Shown piece by piece: positions 57,382-64,000 of a stretch of DNA of 64,000 nt. The first letter of the stretch is position 1. Each line of letters opens with the position of its first letter. Both the position numbers and the translations under genes were made by a program. The notes beneath the pieces were generated by a model. The model searched no databases. It was not told the DNA's origin and saw only the letters and a program-made list of their open reading frames with translations. Source of the DNA: Geminocystis herdmanii PCC 6308 (GTDB lineage Bacteria > Cyanobacteriota > Cyanobacteriia > Cyanobacteriales > Cyanobacteriaceae); contig NZ_CM001775.1 in the NCBI RefSeq assembly GCF_000332235.1, positions 1,047,630 through 1,111,629 on the forward strand. Direction: 5' to 3'.

Positions 57382-58425
57382 ATGATGCTAATTCTTGACA
57401 AAATGACTAACTTTAGTGCCAAAATAAAAACTCCTTTAACTAAAGATAAAATAACAGTTTTACAAATTAATTTAGGCAAAAAATGTAACCTTGCGTGTCA
57501 TCATTGTCATGTGGAAGCATCTCCCCAACGTACAGAAGAATTAACTCCTGAAATTTGTCAACAGTTACTGACAATTATTAATCATTTTCCTCAAATTGAT
57601 ACCGTCGATTTGACAGGAGGAGCACCCGAAATGCACTATGGTTTTAGGGAGTTAGTGGAAACGGCAAAACTTAATCAGAAAACTGTCATAGTTCGATCGA
57701 ATTTAACTATTTTCTTTGAATCTAGTTACGAATATTTACCCGAATATTTTGCTAAAAATCAGGTGCAAGTAGTGGCATCTTTACCTTGTTATTTAGAAGA
57801 TAATGTCGATAAACAAAGAGGAAAAGGAGTTTATAATAAATCTATTTTATCCTTACAGAAACTTAATCAATTAGGTTATGGTAGAGATAAAAATTTAATC
57901 ATTGACTTAGTTTATAATCCCCCTTTACCTCAAGATAATAATTTTAGTTTAACCCCCAATCAAGCAAATCTTGAAAAAGACTATAAACAATATTTGTTAG
58001 ATAATTTTAATATCAAATTTAATAACTTATTTACCATTACTAATTTACCTATCGGCAGAACCAATATTTATTTAGAAAAACTTAATTTAAAAGATAGTTA
58101 TTTAAAATTTTTAGAAACTAACTTTAATTTTGCCACTTTACCCCATTTAATGTGTAAAAATCAATTATCAGTTGACTATTTGGGCAATATTTATGACTGT
58201 GATTTTAACCAAATGGAAAATATACCTTCTTTAGATATTCACCAGAAAAAAATTACTTTAAAAGATATTTTAGAGCAAAATAATTTAGATTTACTTAAAG
58301 AAATTCAAACCGCTAATTTTTGTTATGGTTGTACTGCTGGAAGTGGTTCAAGTTGTGGCGGTATGTTAATAACTGATGTGATACTTAGGGAGGGCATAAA
58401 AGGAATAAATGATGAGCAGATATAG
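57382..58425 (+). CDS. arsS: ArsS, radical SAM enzyme of arsenosugar biosynthesis
   Basis: The 347-residue protein has the radical SAM motif CNLACHHCH (about 37-45), the glycine motif DLTGGAPEM, and a Cys-rich C-terminal domain with FCYGCTAGSGSSCGG. This combination defines the ArsS family, which adds 5'-deoxyadenosyl to dimethylarsenite. The usual partner arsM is not in the window. The start is ATG at 57382 or Met8. It overlaps the following HNH gene by 17 bases. The substrate assignment follows the family, not direct evidence. Confidence 0.88.
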   Translation: MMLILDKMTNFSAKIKTPLTKDKITVLQINLGKKCNLACHHCHVEASPQRTEELTPEICQQLLTIINHFPQIDTVDLTGGAPEMHYGFRELVETAKLNQKTVIVRSNLTIFFESSYEYLPEYFAKNQVQVVASLPCYLEDNVDKQRGKGVYNKSILSLQKLNQLGYGRDKNLIIDLVYNPPLPQDNNFSLTPNQANLEKDYKQYLLDNFNIKFNNLFTITNLPIGRTNIYLEKLNLKDSYLKFLETNFNFATLPHLMCKNQLSVDYLGNIYDCDFNQMENIPSLDIHQKKITLKDILEQNNLDLLKEIQTANFCYGCTAGSGSSCGGMLITDVILREGIKGINDEQI

Positions 58426-58669
58426 CAAAGATTGGAGAGAAATATCGATTGCTGTCAAAGAAAAAGCGGATTGGAAGTGTGCCAAATGCGGTGCAGATTT
58501 TAAGGAAAATTCAAGAAGAGGAAACTGTTTGCAAGTACATCACTGGAATAGAATACCAGAAGATAATAGACTAGAAAATTTAGTCGCTTTATGCAATAGT
58601 TGTCATTTAGAATATCATCGGGGAAGAAAAGGTAATATTACGATAGGTCAATTATCTCTTAATATTTAG
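58409..58669 (+). CDS. HNH endonuclease-like protein
   Basis: The 86-residue protein has a complete HNH core: CAKCGADF, then LQVHHWNRIPEDNRLENLVA, then LCNSCHLEYHRG. Two CxxC pairs would bind the structural zinc, and the HH...N...H set is the catalytic metal site. It may be a nicking or homing-type nuclease, or a small toxin-like DNase. It starts inside arsS (17-base overlap), so it is probably translated from the same transcript. No intein or intron surrounds it. Confidence 0.87.
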   Translation: MMSRYSKDWREISIAVKEKADWKCAKCGADFKENSRRGNCLQVHHWNRIPEDNRLENLVALCNSCHLEYHRGRKGNITIGQLSLNI

Positions 58670-58869
58670 ACATTGAAAAATATGAAATAGTATTTGTTTT
58701 GTCATAGGAAATTTATATTTTGGAGATGTTTATTGTTAATAGCTATCGTTAAATGAATTTAATTAAATCAGGTATATTTATTCTTAGAAATCACCTAACT
58801 TAAATGTGTCTCAACTTATAAAAATTCGATCGAATAATTCATGAGTATTTAATAAAATTAAAAAAATTT

Positions 58870-59778
58870 ATGAAATGGGGTTTAATTGTTATTTGTGGTG
58901 CGACTGCTAGTGGTAAATCCTCTTTGGGGTTGAAATTAGCCCAGAGATTGAATACAATTATCATTAGTGCGGATTCTCGGCAGGTTTATCAAGAGTTCGA
59001 TATTGGTACAGCTAAACCTACTATTGCCGAACAAAATTTAGTACCCCATTATCTCATTGATATTTGTCACCCAACAGAAATTCTCACTTTAGCGGATTAT
59101 CAAGAAAAAGCTCAAAATATCATTAATTCTAGTACTTCTATCCCTTTATTGGTAGGGGGTACAGGGTTATATATTAACTCGATTACTAAGGGGTTAAAAA
59201 TTCCTAGGGTTGCTCCCCAACCGCAACTTCGATCGCAATTAGAGTACTATAGTCAACAGGAAAGGTATGATTTTTTACAGCAAGTCGATCGTAAATCCTG
59301 CGAAAAAATCCATTCTAACGATGAAATTAGAACGATTCGTGCCTTAGAGGTTTATTATGTCACGGGGAAGCCTATTTCTGCACAACAAGGAGAAAATCCC
59401 CCTAGTTATCCTATTTTAACTATTGGTTTACAGTGCGATCGAGTTGCTATTGAAGCAAGAATCAAACAACGTACAAAACAAATGCTTGAACAAGGTTTAG
59501 TGACAGAAACAGAAAATTTAATCAAAAAATATGGGATAGATTTACCCTTATTAAATACTTTAGGATATGCAGAAATTAAACAATATTTAATGGGAGAAAT
59601 TAACCTTAATCAAGCAGAAGAATTAATTGTTATTCATACTCGTCAATTTGCCAAAAGACAACGGACTTGGTTTAATGCGAATCAAGATATTCAATGGTTT
59701 AATGCAGATTCTGCTGATTTATTAGAAGACGTTTGGGAAAGAATTAATAATGAACCAAATTATATCATTAAATCTTGA
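58870..59778 (+). CDS. miaA: tRNA dimethylallyltransferase
   Basis: The 302-residue protein starts with the P-loop GATASGKSSLGLKLAQRL, then ISADSRQVYQEFDIGTAKP and LVGGTGLYINSI, all diagnostic of MiaA. It adds the dimethylallyl group to A37 of tRNAs reading UNN codons. The C-terminal part with HTRQFAKRQRTWFNANQDI is intact. A 200-base AT-rich spacer before it holds no other feature. It is monocistronic, and a stem (CACACTG/CAGTGTG, about 59793-59837) follows. Confidence 0.96.
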   Translation: MKWGLIVICGATASGKSSLGLKLAQRLNTIIISADSRQVYQEFDIGTAKPTIAEQNLVPHYLIDICHPTEILTLADYQEKAQNIINSSTSIPLLVGGTGLYINSITKGLKIPRVAPQPQLRSQLEYYSQQERYDFLQQVDRKSCEKIHSNDEIRTIRALEVYYVTGKPISAQQGENPPSYPILTIGLQCDRVAIEARIKQRTKQMLEQGLVTETENLIKKYGIDLPLLNTLGYAEIKQYLMGEINLNQAEELIVIHTRQFAKRQRTWFNANQDIQWFNADSADLLEDVWERINNEPNYIIKS

Positions 59779-59792
59779 CCGTAATTCATCCC

Positions 59793-59837
59793 ACACTGAT
59801 TTTATGAGACTTTTTTTGTTAAAAAATACAGTGTGAG
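59793..59837. repeat. CACACTG/CAGTGTG stem after miaA
   Basis: A 7-base perfect stem encloses an AT-rich loop in the convergent spacer of miaA and the LuxR-type gene. It could act as a bidirectional terminator, but the T-run lies inside the loop, so this is uncertain. Confidence 0.35.
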
Positions 59838-59908
59838 GTTTCTTAGGGAAAAAGCTAAAAACAAACAGATAAAGCCTCCTGTAATCAAAAGGTTTTAACT
59901 AAGGAACA

Positions 59909-60172
59909 TTACTCAGCAACGTTAGGCAAAATACAGCAATTTACTTCATCAAGACAGATTTTACCCCATTGTAAAGCCCAACGTACTAATTCCACTCGGT
60001 TATCTGTTTTAGTTTTGGTTAAAATGTTACTAATATGATTATCAACAGTTCGCTTACTAATCTCTAATTTTTCGCCAATATCGTTATTGGTTAAACCGAT
60101 CGCAACTAATTCTAAGATTTCTAATTCTCTATCAGAAAGAGTAGTGGATTCTGATATTTTGCCACTATTCAT
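59909..60172 (-). CDS. pedR: PedR-like LuxR-type regulator
   Basis: The 87-residue protein is a stand-alone LuxR/GerE helix-turn-helix: LSDRELEILELVAIGLTNND, then ISKRTVDNHISNILTKTK. It then has a short tail with CLDEVNCC. In Synechocystis the comparable PedR senses photosynthetic electron flow through a conserved Cys and acts as a DNA-binding dimer. The length and the C-terminal cysteines fit that family. It is convergent with miaA and follows the methyltransferase gene by about 70 bases. Confidence 0.83.
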   Translation of the reverse strand: MNSGKISESTTLSDRELEILELVAIGLTNNDIGEKLEISKRTVDNHISNILTKTKTDNRVELVRWALQWGKICLDEVNCCILPNVAE

Positions 60173-60245
60173 AAGTATTTGTTACCCCGTAGATTTACCG
60201 ATTATTCTCAATTTAATTGTAACGAAAAATGAGAGATTAAAAAAT

Positions 60246-60917
60246 TTATTTTTTACGAGCAAAAACTCCATAAAAAGGGTCTTTTCCACCGATACCGAAC
60301 ATTTGTAAAATCGCAGGTAATTCTGGTTGAGTTGCCACTATTTGCGATGCGCCAAAATCAGGAATAGATTGAAAATATGATTTGACTAAATGTAGTCTTT
60401 GTCGATCGGAACTATCACGCCATACAGAGATAGCTTTTTGATAAAACATCCGATTAGAAAAACTAAAGATAGCGACTCCATTGGGTTTTAAAATTCGAGC
60501 AATTTCACTAAATATAGCTTCTGGATATTGTAAATATTGTACGGAAACAGCACATAAAACCGCATCAAAATCTTGATTTTCTAGGGGAAATTTAGGGTTT
60601 TTGTTTAAATTTTGAACAAAATAATGATTTAAGCGAGGATTTTTCTTCAATTCTTCTTCATTCATACCGTGTCCTTCTATATGACTAAATTTCATTTCTG
60701 GAGGTAAGTGGGATACCCAACTACTCATTAAATCCAGTATTTTTGTGTTTTCTTGTAACTCTCGCCGATATAATTCTGTTAATTGACGGATAAAGTGATC
60801 ATCCACATGGTTAACGAAGCGGGGGAAAGAATAGAATAAGGTGTCTTCACTATCATCTAATTTGGTTCTTTGATCTGGTTGTAGTAGCATAGTTCGGAGT
60901 TTGGGAATGTCAGTCAA
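60246..60917 (-). CDS. SAM-dependent methyltransferase-like protein
   Basis: The 223-residue protein has a class I methyltransferase layout: ENTKILDLMSSWVSHLP for motif I (GxGxG replaced by LMSSWVS), then HIEGHGMNEEELKKN, then FDAVLCAVSVQYLQYP and ILKPNGVAIFSFSNR. The substrate is unknown. The motif I variant is shared with a cyanobacterial and plant-like branch of methyltransferase-like proteins, so binding of SAM needs proof. It precedes the PedR-like gene on the same strand. Confidence 0.75.
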   Translation of the reverse strand: MTDIPKLRTMLLQPDQRTKLDDSEDTLFYSFPRFVNHVDDHFIRQLTELYRRELQENTKILDLMSSWVSHLPPEMKFSHIEGHGMNEEELKKNPRLNHYFVQNLNKNPKFPLENQDFDAVLCAVSVQYLQYPEAIFSEIARILKPNGVAIFSFSNRMFYQKAISVWRDSSDRQRLHLVKSYFQSIPDFGASQIVATQPELPAILQMFGIGGKDPFYGVFARKK

Positions 60918-61080
60918 TTAATTATAGATAGGGAATTTCGATCGAGATCACATTTTTTTTAAAGAAGGTTTTAAGATTGCTTCGTTACCTCACAATGACA
61001 AAATTTTTTTTTCGATAATGGCATAAATCAAATTAAGTGACTGGATAAAGCTATAGAAACCATTAAAACCAGTGACAACT

Positions 61081-61842
61081 ATGATTAAGTCTGTAACTCA
61101 TAATCTTTTTACCTCTATTTTCCCTGATGAATCTCAGTGTCCTAGTTCGATCGTTAAGCTATTGTTAGTGTTAGAAAGTGAACAATTAATTCCCTTGTTT
61201 AAAATTCGTGAACATTCCCTTAAATATAAACCTCTTTCTGCTTTTGTGATCAATAAAAATAATCAACATATTTCTATTTCCAGTATTCTGAATAATTCCA
61301 TTCTCAAAAGTGAGTCAGTATTATTTTTTGGTTCTAATTTTCAAGTTTTATTAGGAGAAAAATTAGGTAATCAAAAAGTAGTTACAGATTCGATCGAGAC
61401 TTTTGTAATTTTCACTCCCCAAGGATTAATTTTAGAAAATGATGATATTGTATCGGATTTAAAGCAAAACCAATATCAATTTATTGAATGGGATTGTTGG
61501 AAAAATATGTACCTTTCTTTTGATGAAAAAGAACCAAAATGTAGTCTAACTTTTATGGATAGACAGGGTTATTTTATGGAAATTAACACCATTAATAATA
61601 ACGATTCAGAGGCGGAAAAAATAGAAAAACAATTACCGTTAATTTTTTGTTATTTGACAATGAAGCGATTTTGGAAATATGTAGAAAAAATGCGTTATGA
61701 TAACTTCTTAATTTTTAATCCCCAAGATTTTATTGTTTTTGATGCCGAAAAATTAGCTTATTTCACCAACAATATTTTAAAAAATATCAATATTACCGAA
61801 GCTGATTTATCAAATTTAATGACAAAAATTGTTAATCATTAA
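61081..61842 (+). CDS. Unknown 253-residue protein
   Basis: The protein begins MIKSVTHNLFTSIFPDESQC from an ATG at 61081; a GTG at 61072 is an alternative. It has no membrane segment, signal or recognised motif. The middle part contains SVLFFGSNFQVLLGEKLGNQ and QYQFIEWDCWKNMYLSF. It is soluble and slightly acidic, with regular beta/alpha character. I do not recognise a family. It is convergent with the flavin oxidoreductase, and a hairpin lies between them. Confidence 0.7.
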   Translation: MIKSVTHNLFTSIFPDESQCPSSIVKLLLVLESEQLIPLFKIREHSLKYKPLSAFVINKNNQHISISSILNNSILKSESVLFFGSNFQVLLGEKLGNQKVVTDSIETFVIFTPQGLILENDDIVSDLKQNQYQFIEWDCWKNMYLSFDEKEPKCSLTFMDRQGYFMEINTINNNDSEAEKIEKQLPLIFCYLTMKRFWKYVEKMRYDNFLIFNPQDFIVFDAEKLAYFTNNILKNINITEADLSNLMTKIVNH

Positions 61843-61857
61843 AAAGGTTAAAAGTTT

Positions 61858-61901
61858 GTAGTGATGACTTTAGTCATTATAAGAGTTAAAACCCTCACTA
61901 C
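61858..61901. repeat. GTAGTGA/TCACTAC hairpin
   Basis: A 7-base stem (61858-61864 and 61895-61901) encloses a second hairpin TGACT/AGTCA. It lies in the convergent spacer and is one of the dispersed GTAG..CTAC palindromes. Confidence 0.55.
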
Positions 61902-61918
61902 GAACTTAATTGTTAATT

Positions 61919-62911
61919 TTAATTATTCAAGTTTTCTTCCCATTTGCGGGGGGTTGATTGACGGCGAATATTACGCCAAATTTGAGTAGCGGCTAAAGTA
62001 CCATCGGCTACAGCGATCGAAACTTGATTTAAACCTTTTTTCAAATCACCTAAAGCAAAAATTCGATCGTGGCTAGTTTGTGCCATATCATTAGTAACAA
62101 GATTTTCACCATCCCACTCTAAACCTTCAATATTTTTCAAGTAGTGATTATGATAAATTGATCCCATGTTGATTAAGCCCGTAGTTGCTTCTACCACAGT
62201 ACCATCTTTTAATTGTACCCCTTGCATTTTATGATTTTCGCCAATAATACGATCGATCTTACTCTCATATAAAGGATAACCATGATCCGCCAATTTTTGC
62301 CTCATTTCCTCCCCAACCTCACATAAACCATGAGTTAAAACGCTGATATAAGGAGTAAACCAGTTTAAAACAAAAGCAGCATTAATTTGAGCTTCCCTAG
62401 CAACGATTAACACCGCTTTTTGATCCCACATATCGAAACCATCGCAAATCATGCACACATGGAGGGTATAACCAGCATAATCATAAATGTTTTGCATCTC
62501 CTCAATTTCAGGCAAAACATCGATAACTCCAGAAGCCGCCACTAAATATTTACTGCGAAAAACAGGATAAACACTATCTTTTTTACCGATTTTTACCTTC
62601 ACCGCAAAGGTGTCTCCCTCATCGGTAACATCTTCTACATAACCCCGTAAATGATCTGCACCCCAATCAATGGCTTGTTTTGTGCCATGATTCAATATAT
62701 CTCTACCCGGTGCATGGGGATCAATACCTAAATAATTACGAAGGTCTTGCATCCATAGCGATCGACCTTTACCCTTTTCGATAATTAAGCATTTTAGACC
62801 ATAACGAGCCAGATAGATACCTGTGGATAAACCTCCCATACCGCCCCCTACGATAATGGCATCATAGACGGTATCAAGACGGGTTTCAAAATTTTTACTA
62901 GATAATTTCAT
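61919..62911 (-). CDS. Thioredoxin reductase-like FAD/NAD(P) oxidoreductase
   Basis: The 330-residue protein has the FAD fold IVGGGMGGLSTGIYLARYGL and a later ALGDLKKGLNQVSIAVADG. A CxxC (CMICDGFD, about 152-157) sits where thioredoxin reductases have CATC. The NAD(P) region reads VLIVAREAQINAAF and lacks the usual GGGDSA signature, so classical NADPH-thioredoxin reduction is doubtful. It may reduce another thioredoxin-like protein or use another donor. The start MKLSSKNFETRLDTVYDAII is plausible, with AGGA about ten bases upstream of the ATG (minus strand). Confidence 0.82.
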   Translation of the reverse strand: MKLSSKNFETRLDTVYDAIIVGGGMGGLSTGIYLARYGLKCLIIEKGKGRSLWMQDLRNYLGIDPHAPGRDILNHGTKQAIDWGADHLRGYVEDVTDEGDTFAVKVKIGKKDSVYPVFRSKYLVAASGVIDVLPEIEEMQNIYDYAGYTLHVCMICDGFDMWDQKAVLIVAREAQINAAFVLNWFTPYISVLTHGLCEVGEEMRQKLADHGYPLYESKIDRIIGENHKMQGVQLKDGTVVEATTGLINMGSIYHNHYLKNIEGLEWDGENLVTNDMAQTSHDRIFALGDLKKGLNQVSIAVADGTLAATQIWRNIRRQSTPRKWEENLNN

Positions 62912-63141
62912 CGATTTTTCCTCCTAATCCTTACTTTATTATATAATTTTGTACAATGTGCAATGATTATTTTACGTCTTCTTACTAAACAGTATATCCA
63001 GTCTTGATTTTAACCTTTTTTTACCCATTATCCTATTTTATTGAAGCGAACAATGGGTTTACTAATTTTTCATAAAATTTTCGATCGAAATCTAAAAACA
63101 GTGATAGTTTTAAAATATAAGCAGTTGAAGGGTAATTCTCT

Positions 63142-63441
63142 ATGTCTGAATCACGATCGATCCTCAAGTCCACCAGTTATGATTTTGAGCAGGAAGTATT
63201 AAGTAGATTTCGTTATCTCGTGGATATTTTACCCCCAGAATGTCATATTTATCGAGAAACTTGGGATTCCTCTACCGTATTGTGTCTTGATTTTCAACAA
63301 TGCCCACATTTTCTGGAAATAATTAAGGAAAAAGCCGATGTTTTAATCTATGGTGTTCAAAATTTTAGTTTAGCCACCTGTATTCTCTTTCGTCATGGCA
63401 GTAAATTAAAAGCATGGCGACACATTCACTCAATACACTAA
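63142..63441 (+). CDS. Unknown 99-residue protein upstream of sdhA
   Basis: The protein starts MSESRSILKSTSYDFEQEVL and contains CHIYRETWDSSTVLCLDFQQ. It has no membrane or signal segment. I do not recognise a family, though the compact alpha/beta pattern suggests a real protein. It lies 48 bases before sdhA on the same strand and may share its transcript. Confidence 0.65.
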   Translation: MSESRSILKSTSYDFEQEVLSRFRYLVDILPPECHIYRETWDSSTVLCLDFQQCPHFLEIIKEKADVLIYGVQNFSLATCILFRHGSKLKAWRHIHSIH

Positions 63442-63489
63442 ATGATTTAGGATTGTTATAGATAGTTATTGTTAACGGATAATCAAAAA

Positions 63490-64000
63490 ATGTTAGAACA
63501 TGATGTTATCATTATCGGCGGTGGTTTAGCAGGATGTCGTGCGGCACTAGAAATTAAAAAGCTCAATCCTAGTATGGATGTGGGTTTGGTGGCAAAAACT
63601 CACCCCATTCGCTCTCATTCTGTCGCCGCTCAAGGTGGTATTGCGGCTAGTTTACAAAATGTTGATCCTGATGACGATTGGAAAGCCCACGCCTTCGATA
63701 CAGTAAAGGGTTCAGACTATTTAGCTGATCAAGATGCCGTGGAATTTTTAACCAAAGAAGCACCCGAAGTAATCATCGAATTAGAACATTTAGGGGTATT
63801 ATTTTCTCGTTTAGAAGACGGTAGAATCGCCCAACGTGCCTTTGGAGGGCATTCCCATAAACGCACCTGTTACGCCGCAGACAAGACAGGTCATGCAATG
63901 CTACATGAATTAGTTAATAATTTACGCCGTAATCACGTCAAAATCTACGAGGAATGGTATGTTATGCAGTTAATCCTCGAAGATAACGAAGCGAAGGGGG
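63490..64000 (+). CDS. sdhA: Succinate dehydrogenase/fumarate reductase flavoprotein subunit (5' part)
   Basis: From ATG 63490 the frame runs open to the window edge (170 codons). It shows the FAD fold VIIIGGGLAGCRAALEIKKL, the flavin-linking region THPIRSHSVAAQGGIAASLQ, and FGGHSHKRTCYAADKTGHAM. This is the flavoprotein of complex II. In cyanobacteria it feeds electrons into the plastoquinone pool on thylakoids. The rest lies outside the window. Confidence 0.95.
   Translation, partial: MLEHDVIIIGGGLAGCRAALEIKKLNPSMDVGLVAKTHPIRSHSVAAQGGIAASLQNVDPDDDWKAHAFDTVKGSDYLADQDAVEFLTKEAPEVIIELEHLGVLFSRLEDGRIAQRAFGGHSHKRTCYAADKTGHAMLHELVNNLRRNHVKIYEEWYVMQLILEDNEAKG

Noticed and set aside
61919-62911. 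Standard NADPH-thioredoxin reductase (TrxB)
   Set aside because: A CxxC is present, but the NADPH-binding GGGDSA-type motif is replaced, so only a family-level call is justified.

Overview
The window comes from a cyanobacterial chromosome. It is AT-rich and scattered with CGATCG cores of the HIP1 type. It carries cyanobacterial marker genes: vipp1, cupB/chpX, argZ, a pedR-like regulator, DUF1822, DUF1816, the DUF2396/TIGR02652 family and ClpC. The base composition and the gene families suggest the Geminocystis/Cyanobacterium group, but I cannot fix the genus from sequence alone. I see no phage, CRISPR array, rRNA operon or intact transposase.

Layout. 0-6 kb: argZ, then a small accessory patch with two toxin-antitoxin pairs (YoeB type and HepT/MntA), a broken nuclease-like fragment, an aldo/keto reductase with a ferredoxin-like tail and a DUF2283 protein. 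6-15 kb: copper P-type ATPase, secreted two-repeat protein, methyltransferase, ABC ATPase, sugar-phosphate phosphatase-like HAD protein and clpC. 15-19.5 kb: SUMF1-like protein, a restriction-modification pair whose methylase resembles YhdJ/M.AvaIII (ATGCAT), a VOC protein and a TIGR02652 protein. 19.6-21.0 kb: two half-size YeeE/YedE transporters framed by near-identical 0.2-kb inverted repeats. 21-27 kb: cupB, then an apparent cyclic-di-GMP control cluster (EAL protein, Crp-type regulator, GGDEF protein, second Crp-type regulator) with two matching operator-like dyads. 27-32 kb: a nucleotidyltransferase/phosphomannomutase-like fusion and purB between miniature elements. 32-35 kb: a large RTX-repeat protein. 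35-40 kb: CPBP protease, MgtC-like protein, a His-rich small protein, and a sigma-70-like/DUF1822 gene group. 40-52 kb: housekeeping genes aroA, vipp1, aroB, a degenerate sensor kinase, tRNA-Leu(CAG), proA, hemC and infB. 52-64 kb: Wzc-like protein, a Kef/Nha-type antiporter, arsS, an HNH protein, miaA, a pedR-like regulator, a methyltransferase, a flavin oxidoreductase and the start of sdhA.

The main unexplained structure is non-coding. At least five copies of a 185-210-bp miniature element share ends of the form ACCTSAGT. Three copies keep short target-site duplications. One copy has landed in the last codons of proA and supplies its stop codon. Two copies in inverted orientation bracket the sulfur-transporter pair. 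A second miniature family (ends GCAGGGCTGTTTC) lies on both sides of the 2.5-kb sugar nucleotidyltransferase gene, and a third (ends TTAGGGTTTGC) lies after aroA. Short heptamer arrays run through or directly follow the stop codons of several genes.
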